Part shown: positions 34,201 to 45,117 of the stretch, piece after piece
Numbering within the stretch: position 1 is the stretch's first letter
Layout: the number at the start of each line of letters is the position of its first letter
NCBI GenBank assembly: GCA_950295325.1
Contig: OX485807.1
Coordinates: forward strand, 3,102,501 to 3,166,500
Source: Polytrichum commune
Taxonomy: Eukaryota > Streptophyta > Polytrichopsida > Polytrichales > Polytrichaceae
Direction: 5' to 3'
Length of the DNA stretch: 64,000 bases
The notes under the pieces: generated by a model
Told to the model about the DNA's origin: nothing
Seen by the model: only the letters and a program-made list of their open reading frames with translations
Database searches by the model: none
Position numbers and translations under genes: made by a program

Positions 34201-37200
34201 TGGCATACACCAATAACTTAGAATAAATAAATAAAGAAAAACAGAGGAGAGCAACTCGGCGCTCTACTTTTCTCAATGGAGTCTACAAGTCAGATTTCTC
34301 TGTTGTCTTCAGAGTAACATTGAACCTCACCGTCTGTCTATGAATGGATAGCAGAATTCATAAGATCTAAGAGCACAAAGTATGTGCTCACAGGACACAG
34401 ATGCAGAGGTGCGGATGTGCATGTGCGAGCAGCTTGATGCTATCTCCCGATCTGTTGGCTTTGACACTTTTATGGTAATAATAGTAGCAACAGAATCTGC
34501 ACTACCTGCTGTAGCGATCTGTAAAAGCCAGAAGTGCCACATTTTTATTATGTGGAAGATATGAGGTCATTACAGCTATCCTTTAATTCAACGGAACTTT
34601 TCGTTGGGAGATCGTTCCCTATGATTTTCCATTGGTTGTTTTGCGTACAATAGCAATAATTTCCTTCCACTTGTCATGCATGGTCAAAGGCAGTGTTTGA
34701 ATTTGAATGCAGAGCAACCTATTTCGGTTCACTGAAGGCCAAACTTAATTTAGCACCTCTTGGCACGCCAAAATGAGTTCAACCCTCAATGAACCAATAT
34801 AGAATGTTCTTCGTTCAAACCTCCACGCTGCCTTCAAGCATGCACTGAAAACTTGCTGAACATGGTATGTTTTTTATCCAAATCAACCAACTCCAGACCA
34901 GAAGTAATCTTGAGTTAGAGGATAATTCTACTGTGTACATGGACAGAGAGGCATTGAGAAGCTCTGGGCCAGTTGTTATGCAGCAAGAACTAATTATCAC
35001 CTTGGTTGCCCCAATCAACCTGGATGTGGTAGGTATTCGTGTTCCCAGAGGTGAATGAGTTGCTGAAGGACGAGGAAGTGGTGGTACAGAATGCAGCAAT
35101 AGAAAGCCTAGCGCAATTGCTCAGCTTTCTATCATCTGACATTCGACAAGCACAAGTTTTACCCTTCATCCGTTCGTGCGCTCCTCAACTCCCTTGCTCA
35201 GTATATAGCCTCCCTCAAGCTGCCTGTCTGTCTGTCACTCCCATGTTCAATGTTAGGGTGTACCATTAGTCTCAAAGCGAGCCAATGCAAGTATACTTGA
35301 AGCATTTCACAACCTCACATAGCCTTGAGAGCTGAGGTATTTGAAACACAGCAGATAAATGAGCTGTCAGTTACATTTTATTAATTATTCTTAATCTCTA
35401 ATCATTAGTATGAGGCAAGTTGATCAGATTCTTCTTTTTCTTTAGAATACTCCCGTTCACTCCAATTGGCGACATTATGGTTGTTTTTACATTGATAAGG
35501 GTTGAATAAGCTTGAGGTGCTTCTTATATATGAAACATGATCCAAACTGATGATGATCTATCTGCTGCTCTCTGATATGTAGACTCTGTGATGATGGGAA
35601 TGTTGCTGTACACATTTGCTTGGCTCGATTATTTGGAGACATTATCATAAAGGTTGGAAAATGTTGAGACCTTTAATTCCTACAACCTTCTATGATTCTA
35701 CATGATTTTAGAGGGCAAAGTTTGAACAGAGAATATCCTTCCAGGATTCATGCTTGTAGTACTTACCCATTCTTTTGTGCGACATCCTTGCCAAGTCGTT
35801 GTGAATGACAATTCTCCTGCTTTAAGCCATAGAATTTTGAACACACGCCTTGCACTCATGTTAACCTTCAAGAGTTGTACTGGAATTTAATTGCTTCTAG
35901 CAATTTGCATCCATTAACTATTTGTTGTTTATGTGGAAATTGTCTCCGCAAGCGCATGTGACATGTATATCACTAGATGTAGTATGTCCAAGTTGAAAAC
36001 TGCACCCTTCCTCTTGTATGCTCAAGAACATCGTGTGGATTGTGTGAATCCTCTCTGCACTTATCCGGGCATTCACGGCTATACTTTTAAGATTCAAAGA
36101 GGAAAATCCTTTGGCTGGACTGCACTGCACTGTAAATGTTGACGCTTAGGTTTGGACTTGGTGCAGATGGCACCAGACTTAACAGAAGATGATCTACAAA
36201 TATTGGTGGACGCATACAAGGGGCTTGCGCATCGGACTAGCGAGGAAGTGCGACAGGCATGTGTCAAGAAAAGTCTTGTTCATGACATCTTCATGCATAT
36301 ATCCTCCTACTTGTGTGCTAACCAGTTCCTCTTTCCAACAGCATCTTTGGTTCCTGTCACTCAGCCAGAGTCATTCACACCAATGAAATTTTAAAATCCA
36401 ACCTCTAGATCTGTTGAAGGTAGCTGATTGCACTTGTCAAATTCACATATTGTCATGGCATATGTACTTCATGTTCATCCTATCCTAATCATATTGGTTG
36501 TATATATGCATCTAGTAGGAAAGGGCACAGCCCATTGACATGTTTCACCTAGGACCCATCAAAAAGATCATACATTGTGTCAAATTAACCATTTTGACAC
36601 AAAGTGTGATGTTTTGGATAGGTCCTAATTGACTGCCAAATGTGCCGTGTTGAGAAGACCCATTTTTCCAACTAGTGTTCCTTTGCCTTAATAAAGGAAG
36701 AGCAAGTACAGCACAAAAGTACTTTCTATAGAGATTTATAGAGCATGTGGAGGGCACAACAATAAGGTGAGTCCTTTTGGGTCATACTGCAGCTGTCTGC
36801 ATTTAACTTCCCAGCTGTTTTAAAGACACTCGGTGCTCGCAAGTACTCCACGTCATTACATGCTACCTACATCCAGTTTGTACAAGACACCTCCCCTGTG
36901 GTCCGGTGTACCACAGCGGCCTCCTTCCATGAGGTCAGTGCATAAAAATATCTTCTAGCTTTTCATTGCCTCAATAAGAAAATGAGAAGCTTTTTTCAAC
37001 TGCTGATGCAAGCAGAGATGTTTTAGAGAAACCCTAATATTATAAACTCATTTCATTAAACGCATCCACAAAGGATGCCTTGCATCAACTACAACCTTGC
37101 CTCTTCTAATATAATTCGAACATATCACTCAAATTTATGTGTAATCCAGGTGGCGAAAATCATTGGTAGAGAACGTACTGCTTCTTATCTTAAAGATGCC

Positions 37201-40200
37201 TTCCTCCACTTGCTGAAGGATCCAACCCATGGCGTGCAGTCAAAATTGTTTCCAGTCCTTCCACAAATTTTAGGTTGAAAGCCTATCCTGAAATATAATA
37301 ACAATAGTCAATATAGACGACAACACAACCTGGTCATTGCTTGTTCCTTCTTAGACTTCTCATGTAGCTCATATAGGAGCTTTTTTTTATGTACAAGTTG
37401 TTGGAAGAGCTTGTCACGGTATGCCAGTTCAGGGTAATGATTCCGGGACCTTAATTAAGACTGCCAAATTACTAACATTTTCATTTCTAGATGTTCTAGT
37501 TTACTTCATGCATTGATGCAACAAAAATAATAAAATATTTCCAAGATGCTCAGTAAAAATCCCTAATCATTACAGCTATCTAGCTTCACAACCATCTACA
37601 CCTGTAAATTCCATAAAAAACATGTAGGCACATGTTGTAAGCAAGTTGAAATTTTGAACAGGGAAGCTTCAGTATGTGGACTGTACTGAGGCTCAATGAA
37701 CTAACCTTCCACTCGTGAGCTAGAACTCAATACCTAAACCATCAGTAACAACATGGAATCTGAACTACTTTGAAATGCTGGATATTACCAGGAGATTTCA
37801 GCGTTTCAAATGTGCAGTCAAGGACTGCAATCTATGCAGCCATAATTCCCTCACTTCTGTATGCTGAGAAGCACATCAGTGGCACGAATCAGTGGCGACT
37901 GCAGCGCTCCCTCCTTCAATCCTTTTCACAATTTCAAGTACCCTTTCCCCAATTTGTTTTCCTGCGAACTGTGAATATATCACTCCAACGTGTGTTGTAT
38001 CTAGAGCGATCAAGAATTATTGGGTTAATTGGATATTAGAGATATTAGGTACCTAATCAATATGCTAATGTATACCTCATGTGTAAATGGCTAGCCCTCG
38101 TCTTCACATGTCCTTGAGGCTCGTTACATAACTCTGCAGGTCCTCTACCTCCTTCCCAAGTAATTGAGGATAGGTAAACAGACACATCAGGCCTGTCATA
38201 TGAATGTCAAATTTTCTGTGGATAGTTTGATGACAAGGATTTCATTTCATGTGGAAAGATAACATGGGTTCATGTTCCAAGCTGTCAAACAAGCATATTA
38301 TGTTCCAAAATATACAGATCGAATCAAGTGATTTGTATCTCCTTGTACATTCTGGTAGACTAGCTTAGGATGATTATAGGTTGTGGATTGGTTACTGTAT
38401 CAGTACAGCAAAAGTTATCATCTTGAAGAAAATCTTGCTGGTACAGGTAAGAGTTTCGTATAAATCAGTTGTGATACTTTGGGTCTTGCAGGAGTATCTG
38501 TCAAGTGATCAGATTCATAACAACTTTGTTCCCATTTGTTTCCGATACATGGCAGATGGTGTATTGCCTGTCAAATGTGCAGCAGCATTAGCTCTTGCTG
38601 TGTTTATCCGGTATGATGTGATTGGCCTTTCACTATTTCAGGATGGGAAGCTATTTCGAAATGCTTAAAATAACCTAAATTGCCATTTGTATCTTTGCAC
38701 AAATTTGTAACTTTGATAAAGTAGTCATCCAGTAAATTTATGCTCTATAACAGCAGTGACTTTCAAAGGAGAATGATACATGACGGGGTGGATAGTGTGG
38801 ACAAGTCCTGCCAATCTTCTGTGTGTGCCATTATTTATAAAATGTGGCATCTTCAGAAACAACTGCAAGACTATGCAAAGATATGAAATGTCACAGAAAG
38901 TGGTGAAAGAATACGGACAAGGAAAGAGTTGTTGCGCGCGTCTTCTTTACATCAACTTCTGTGAATGTTTTCTCAGGTAAATCAGCTATATTAATGGTCT
39001 AATTGTGCACAGAAGATGTTATCAACTTTTGATTGCTTGCAACTAGGCTCACATGAATTTTAGTGAAGTGGAAGAACTTCGCTTCTTGCTTCTCAAAGAT
39101 TCCTTGTTTCTTAATCTCAAATGTCTAAACTGCTGAAGCAAGTTCTTCCAAATCATCTTCCCAAATATTGGAGTTTGGTTTGGATGGGATGAATATGTCC
39201 TGACCCAGCCTTTCATTGTAGAGCTACAGAGTTGGAAGCTCTCGCATGTTCAAAGAGAACTTCCTAGAGCCTGCCATTTCTGCCCTGCAGGTTTGTCCAG
39301 TCGCCTCATATGTCTCGTGTGCTGTGTTCTGTGATTTGTTAACAAAATTGTAATTACCTCCTACCCCAGATGGCATCATGCCACAACAGGCCAAAAATAT
39401 TCCCACCTCTACTTACACAAAGCTCTTCTATATTACCAACTCGCCAATAAACACTGATAAATTACCTTCTAGCTACTGTCACTAGGGTTCTCTACAAGGC
39501 AGAGCCAATGAAGTAAAGCCCAGCACTGAGCTTTTCAGGCGAATAACACATCTGTTAGGTCCACCTTCCATAGTTTCTAATGCCTTAAAATGCTTTCGGC
39601 CCCTGTACAACTTGTTGGAGAGCCACAGGATCCAGTGCCAAGCGTTCGTATGAGAGCTTGTCAAATTGTGAACCATCTAAGGATGGTAATAAGGCTGCCC
39701 GACGATGTAGCAGCACTGGAAAGAATCAACCATTTGGCCACCCAACGGTTGAATGACACAGACCGTGAAGTAGTGGCTGCCGCTCGCATTGCATCTGACA
39801 ACCAGAAACGAGTTTTCATCTTTGACAGGGATTCTACACATGACCACCCAGCACAGGTGAGTATTTTAATCAAGTCAAACACTTGTTGTGGATGAGGTGT
39901 ACTGGTTGGACATTGTTTTACCCTCAAACAACTTGAGTTACAGGGTTACACTGAGCCACGTGGTCATCACCTTATCTATTGGTTTGATGTTTGCAATTAT
40001 TTTTACTCCTATCCCAACTATCCATTTGTTTCTCCTGAGCTCACAATTTACTCTTTACATTTAAGCAGGATGAGTATGAGAAGATGGATAAGCTCCGAGA
40101 AGATGAGGAATGGAACATGCTAAGCAAAGAGGAACAGGTAAAAGTCATTTCCTGGTTTACTCATATAAGTGATTGTAGATAGTGGTGATCTTACTAAATA

Positions 40201-41084
40201 TAGCCATTGTGTTTTCCCAGAGGTCACCAGAATGACGATAGACAGGAGTCTCACGTGTCTTAAAAACAAAGCACCCTGAGATAACCTTTACAAAAGAATC
40301 TCTGATATCCTCAAGAAAACATACGTAGGAAATCATAATGCATGAATTTCCCACGTGAGTCACAAGGAGACAAGGGATTTGGTTCTTAAGAGTCATGCTA
40401 CATTCTCATATCAACCATGCACATGTGATATGCATGCTGCCTATTCAGTATCACTGGAGGTCTTTCTCCAGCATGATTGATTTATGCCCGCAGAGTAAAG
40501 GGTTATTTCAGTCTTAACTTCACTCTTGTACGTGTAAACCAAAATAGGAGGAGAAGCGAAAGCTGGATGAGACATTGCAACGTCTGAAGATCGAAAATCT
40601 GCGGAAAACGAGTGCGGATATCAGTCGCAATAACACATCATCCACCTCTGAATCAAGTTCCTCATACCACCCAACTAAGAAAGGGTCTATTAGTAGAGGA
40701 GGACCTTCAAATGGCCGCCCTAGTATTGATCAGAGTAGGGCATCGAGGGTAAAGTCCAAAGCTGGCTCTCAACTGTCCATAGCAGGTAGCATTAATGGTA
40801 CCAACAGTAGCACTAATTCTCCAGCTTCTAATACTATCTCCTCAGGTTTAATTACAAGTCCCCTCCTGCCTCCATCAGGTAGTAGTCAGCCTCCACTGTT
40901 GGCGAAACGAGGGAGTATTCCCAAGCTAGTAAGGCCACCCTCCCCTGGTCCACCAATAAAGGCTCAAAGTTTCTCCACTGCTGCTCCAGCCGTTCCTTAC
41001 AGTGATAGTACCTCAACCCCAAACGTGCAGGTACCCAAAAGGAACAGTTTCAGATCAAAAAAGAACTCAACTGACTCTGGCTAA
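31272..41084 (+). CDS. HEAT-repeat protein like protein phosphatase 4 regulatory subunit 1
   Basis: Exons read with matching phases: 31272-31421, 31479-31598, 31660-31791, 31992-32102, 32457-32579, 32781-32837, about 33497-33613, 33835-33996, 34394-34474, 35033-35175, 35583-35652, 36167-36262, 36793-36933, 37150-37273, 37792-37937, 38492-38610, 38857-38976, 39224-39290, 39629-39856, 40069-40137, 40548-41084; about 950 aa. The middle is a chain of HEAT repeats (TDAEVRMCMCEQLDAISRSV; VNELLKDEEVVVQNAAIESL; LSAFNFPAVLKTLGARKY; NFLEPAISALQDPVPSVRMR), the layout of PP4R1, a scaffold that binds the PP4 catalytic subunit. The C-terminus has a charged helix (DEYEKMDKLREDEEWNMLSK) and a Ser/Pro-rich basic tail likely to be disordered and phosphorylated. 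The first three exons are less certain: exon 2 encodes eight consecutive Cys and the intron after it is only 61 bp. The family call rests on the NFPAV and HEAT pattern. Confidence 0.75.
32911..33440 (+). repeat. Imperfect tandem duplication, 294-bp period, in a PP4R1-like intron
   Basis: TTGAATGAGGTCCA at 32927 recurs at 33221, followed in both by TTGATTGTAGGTCAG / CTGATTGTAGGTCAG, CAGACAGGCCAAGCAAC, CATCTGTTGTAAGGTAGT, AGGTAAGTATGCCTCTTTGA and GAACGTG.TTAGCAATC. Each copy carries an internal CAGGTAAGTATG- or TAGGTAAGTATG-type donor-like word. It fills much of the intron 32838-33496. Confidence 0.88.
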
Positions 41085-41435
41085 AGGTTCAAGCCATGTC
41101 AATACAACAAGTGTTGTCAATACCCAGTTCTTGACTACCCAGGGTCACCCAGCGTCCTCACATCTCCGCCCGTTAGTTTCAATGTGGACTTTTAAGAGTA
41201 CTACTGGTTATTGTTATTGCTTGTAGTAGAAATGTTGCACAGATGTTATGGGCCAAACACATACCACTAAAAACACATTACTTGTTGATTCACTTCATGA
41301 ACATGGATGATCAGCAGCAATCTGAACGACTGGAATTCAAGCATTCCAGTGCAAGCCCCATGAAGCTCAAACTGATGGATGATTGTAGGAGTCGGCCAGG
41401 GAGTGGGGCCTTTCTTCATGGGTTTAGCGGAACTT
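41085..41435 (+). other. Probable 3' untranslated region of the PP4R1-like gene
   Basis: It follows the TAA at 41082-41084. No further coding similarity is seen. No clear polyadenylation signal was fixed. Confidence 0.3.
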
Positions 41436-42420
41436 ATAATCACCAGGTTAGGTTCACTGAGACATTGTCAAACGTTTTGTAATGGTGGTGCTTTAGGAAG
41501 CATCGCAATTCATTAGAGCAACATTACATCATGTTAATCACTTGATTTCCCATCTTGATACGATCTGATTTGCTGGTGCAAAGCTTTCACATGGACCGAC
41601 ACTCCCCCCCTTCGGGCTGCTGATGAGAGAGGGTTACCTTGTGGATGCTAACGAGACACGAAAAGGGCCTGGATGATGGCCATTGCAGAGTCCCCCATCC
41701 AAGAGAAGTCTCCAATTCAGCAGCTTCATCAAAGAAGCTTCTCAGCAATGAGGAATGAGAGATGAGACAATTGGCTGCTTTTCCTCTACCCCAGCTTCTC
41801 CGGCGAGATATTAACAATTGTGCTAGCTTGCACTGAATAATTTGAACAAGTGAGTATGAAGTAATTCCAGATTATGCCCCGCAATTGGTTAAGTGCGACA
41901 TAGGTTTAGCAGAGATTAGCACCAGGTTAGGTTTACTGAAACACTGTCATTTATTGGAGACAATGCATTGAAGCACCGGATGCCGGTTCAGTCGAGCATA
42001 GCAATTTTCTGAGCAACCCTACTTCACCAAGGGAATTACTTGATTTCTCATCCACTCTTCACACCGGATTTTGCTTGATGAGGTGATCTGGTTCCGGTGC
42101 AAAGGTTACATGTAGTCCGACTCCCTTCAAGCTGATCAGAGAGTTACCATTCAAGAGGTTTCAGAGATGAAACAAACCTAGTAAGATCGTTTTGAAAAGG
42201 ACATGATCATCTAGTGTTCGAATGCATTGTCTCCAATTCAAGCAGCCTCATAGAAGAAAAGACCTTCGTAACCAGTAGAAGGTTTGCCAAGGAGAAAAGT
42301 GGATGCAATGAGGAATGAGAGATGAGATGACGAGACATTTGGCTGCTGTTCCTGTGCCCCAGATTCTCTGGCTCAATTATGCGAGATATGTACATTGGTG
42401 CGGGCTTGCACTGCCTGCAG
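41436..42420 (+). repeat. Diverged tandem duplication, about 480-560 bp period, between convergent genes
   Basis: Blocks at 41440-41835 recur in the same order at 41920-42415: CACCAGGTTAGGTT.ACTGA, ATTACTTGATTTC / TCACTTGATTTCCC, ATC.GGT.C.GGTGCAAAG, GAGAGTTACC / GAGGGTTACC, ATGAGGAATGAGAGATGAGA, TTTGGCTGCT and GCTTGCACTG. Spacing differs because of indels (first block 480 apart, last 560). It lies in the convergent intergenic space. Confidence 0.7.
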
Positions 42421-42497
42421 CAGGCAGGCAGGCAAGAACACGCACAACTAGGTCATCCTCCTCCTCCTTCCTTACACCTATCGAATTGCCTCCGGAT

Positions 42498-42535
42498 TGA
42501 TTGATTGATTGATTGGTTGGTTGGTTGGTTGACTG

Positions 42536-42577
<42 letters not shown>

Positions 42578-42585
42578 CGATTGGG
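42498..42585. repeat. GATT/GGTT tetranucleotide microsatellite
   Basis: Runs of GATT, GGTT and again GATT over about 85 bases, beginning some 230 bases beyond the GRAS stop codon on the minus strand. It may lie in the GRAS 3' untranslated region. Confidence 0.9.
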
Positions 42586-42813
42586 TGATATGGTACTCGA
42601 ACTCGAACCCAATCCACGGTAGATCCCTTTCCCTCGCTCTCTCTCTCTACCTTCGGAGCCTGCCTTCATGATGAATGGCACAACCATCGGCAATGAACTA
42701 ATCTACAAAGAGCCGACTAAAACATATACTGGTACATGATGATCATGACTAATGTACAACAGGATGATGACTACCTCTCTATCTATCTATGATTCTTGTA
42801 TTTGCAAGTGCCC

Positions 42814-45117
42814 TCAGCAGCTCCAGGAAGAAACAGCGACGACGGGGGTGTCTTGCCACCCTAAGATCAGCGCACTCCCTTCCTCCGAGAGCTTATACAG
42901 CATGTTCGAACCGGTGGCCAAAAACTCCAGCAGCAGCTGCGCTTGCTTCACTGCGAAGGAGCTCAATGATTTGGCCCGCAAACCAGCCTTGGCAAACCGG
43001 CTCTGCCAAGTCTCGAATTTTACATGACGGTTGCGTCGCTTGCTACCCTCCAATGCCACAATATCCTTGATCTCCAATGCAAACGCCGTGCTCTCAATAC
43101 GGAACCTCTCAGGGCTGTCCCGCCCCAGTGAGCCTTCCAAGCAATCGAAGAGGGCGCAGTAATGGTGGAGCGCCTCCACGAAGCGAGAGATGAGGGATGC
43201 ACCATCATGGTTAGCTTCCACCTCCAAAAGAGTGACAACGCTCGGTTTCAAGCTGCAAAACAGTGACAGAATTCGCTCCAACCCCGCAGGGTTCCCTGCC
43301 AGAGTGTGCAGGACATGGGAGCAGTTGATGGCAAGGGCCTCATCCGGGGCTATGTGCAGCACATCAGCCCCGGAGAGGTTGTCCAACCTTTCCACCACCG
43401 CAGGAGTGAAGTCAAAGGGCACGTCAAGCGCTTGTGCGAATTCGGACAGACGTCGCCCTGTCAATTGCAGGGCTGTTGCATTCGTCCCCACAGCAGTCAC
43501 TCGCAGATGAGGGGGACCGCCAGGACGCATGGCCAGAGATTGAATGAAGCTCGGCCACTGCAAGCCCTGTTGAATATCCAAGTCCACCACGTGCACCTTC
43601 TTACTGTTGCTGCTCAACGCCACCGCCTCGTAGATGGCCTGGTTCGCAGTCAAGTGGGCAAATTTCGCAAACGGAAGCTTCTCGTAAAAAGCCTGGTAAG
43701 CAAGCTCCCTCTCCAGGTTGGCTGACGAAGCCGAAGGACAAGGAGAAGGACAAGGTGAAGTAGACGAAGGTAAAGAAGAAGAAGAAGAAGACGAAGACGA
43801 TGACGAGGATGGGTCCATTGATGATGAGGACTCGGAGGAGAAGGTGCCAGGGAGAATTAGCTCGGTGGCCAGGCGATCGCTTAAGGCGTCTGCGAAGTAG
43901 AGCGCAATCCTTTGCATGGGGTCTCCGTATGGGTTCGAGGTGGTTCGCAACCGGGTGAGCATGGGCCTGGCGATGTCGAAATCGGTCTCATCGATAGCTT
44001 CCGCACATGCAAGCAACAGGTGGACAAGGTGAAGGCCGCTATCCTCCGGCTGCTGCTGCGAACGAGGCTCTTGCTGCAACGTCGTCGTCAACTGCACTTG
44101 ACCACTGGAGCCCCAGCTCTCCGAACGGTTGTGGTGCGGGTGTGGGGAACCATCCGCATCAAACGAGTCTGTTTCGACTCTAATTGATTTCTGTCTGCAG
44201 TTTAATAGGCTATTATCTACTACGGCACATGATTGCGAATCCTGCTGCAAAAGGGTTATGTCAAGCCCACCGATGCTGTTCGAAACGGAGGTGAGCTCAC
44301 AACTCGCCCCTCCTCCCCCTGATCGCATTGAGGAGCAGCCCAGCATTGACGACAGCGAGTCGTCCTCCTGGAACCCCTCGGGTAACAAAATGGGTTTGGG
44401 CTCATCCATGAAACAGACGTCAGACAGCATCTCAGACATGATGAGACCGGCCGAGACAGGGAGAAAATTCGGGAACGGTTCGTCGAACCCGAAATCGAGG
44501 TCCACCGCACCTGCGAAATCAATTTCGGCCTGCACCTTGAGCACCGAGGAGTGACTGCCGCCTGCTTCGCATTCCTCGAAGTCAGACAGCCCCAAAGGCC
44601 CGTCCGGATCCTCCATGCAGTCCATCCAGCTTGCGATGTCCTGATCACCAAGATGGGGATGTTGTTGCTGCAGGTTAAGTTCACTCGCTGCAACATTCAT
44701 CTGCTCTTGCAACAGATTAAGGCGCTCCCCCTCTTCTCCCTGCTGATGATGATGCTCTGCAGAGCTTCGCTCTTCGCTGCTGCAGACTCCATCGCCGCTG
44801 TTTGTTGTGTGTGCGGAGAAGCTAGTTTCTTCACCGGAGCTCAGGCTTTGCTGCGACGACAACGAGGCCGAGGAGGACGATGACCGGCCCGGGCTGGTCT
44901 GCAGATCCAGCACTGAGGTCGGTTCCTGGAACGACGCAGCATCCTTGAAACACGATGATGATGATGTCTTCACCTCCGCCACCATCGTCACTTGGTCCGA
45001 CTTCCATCTCTTGGAAGAGGCCACCACCGGGGCCTCTGATGAGGGCTGCAGCACCACCAGGTGGTTGGAGGATCTCTTGAGGTGGTGGAACTGTTGCGCA
45101 GATGCAGCAGCATCCAT
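42814..45117 (-). CDS. GRAS-family transcription regulator (single exon)
   Basis: The product is 767 aa and intronless, as most GRAS genes are. The N-terminal 360 residues are low-complexity (Ser, Gln, acidic) with hydrophobic-acidic patches, SWMDCMEDPDGPLGLSDFEE near 163-182 and MSEMLSDVCFMDEP near 227-240, plausible activation or partner-binding motifs. The GRAS domain runs from about 362 to 767: leucine heptad region I (LHLVHLLLACAEAIDETDF, 362-380), a Ser/Pro insertion at about 428-466, VHIID box as VHVVDLDIQQGLQWP (508-522), leucine heptad region II (548-605), PFYRE region (about 645-700) and a SAW end with LGWQDTPVVAVSSW. It is a nuclear regulator that probably acts through protein partners. 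The VHVVD-DIQQGLQWP and LGWQ features resemble the LAS and SCL28/DLT groups more than DELLA or HAM; the DELLA motif is absent. Subfamily is not fixed. Start chosen as the first ATG, just after a C-rich tract. Confidence 0.93.
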   Translation of the reverse strand: MDAAASAQQFHHLKRSSNHLVVLQPSSEAPVVASSKRWKSDQVTMVAEVKTSSSSCFKDAASFQEPTSVLDLQTSPGRSSSSSASLSSQQSLSSGEETSFSAHTTNSGDGVCSSEERSSAEHHHQQGEEGERLNLLQEQMNVAASELNLQQQHPHLGDQDIASWMDCMEDPDGPLGLSDFEECEAGGSHSSVLKVQAEIDFAGAVDLDFGFDEPFPNFLPVSAGLIMSEMLSDVCFMDEPKPILLPEGFQEDDSLSSMLGCSSMRSGGGGASCELTSVSNSIGGLDITLLQQDSQSCAVVDNSLLNCRQKSIRVETDSFDADGSPHPHHNRSESWGSSGQVQLTTTLQQEPRSQQQPEDSGLHLVHLLLACAEAIDETDFDIARPMLTRLRTTSNPYGDPMQRIALYFADALSDRLATELILPGTFSSESSSSMDPSSSSSSSSSSSSLPSSTSPCPSPCPSASSANLERELAYQAFYEKLPFAKFAHLTANQAIYEAVALSSNSKKVHVVDLDIQQGLQWPSFIQSLAMRPGGPPHLRVTAVGTNATALQLTGRRLSEFAQALDVPFDFTPAVVERLDNLSGADVLHIAPDEALAINCSHVLHTLAGNPAGLERILSLFCSLKPSVVTLLEVEANHDGASLISRFVEALHHYCALFDCLEGSLGRDSPERFRIESTAFALEIKDIVALEGSKRRNRHVKFETWQSRFAKAGLRAKSLSSFAVKQAQLLLEFLATGSNMLYKLSEEGSALILGWQDTPVVAVSSWSC

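Noticed and set aside
43718-44696. Long plus-strand open frames (for example 43912-44554)
   Set aside because: They are antisense shadows of the GRAS gene, whose minus-strand product has a full GRAS domain.
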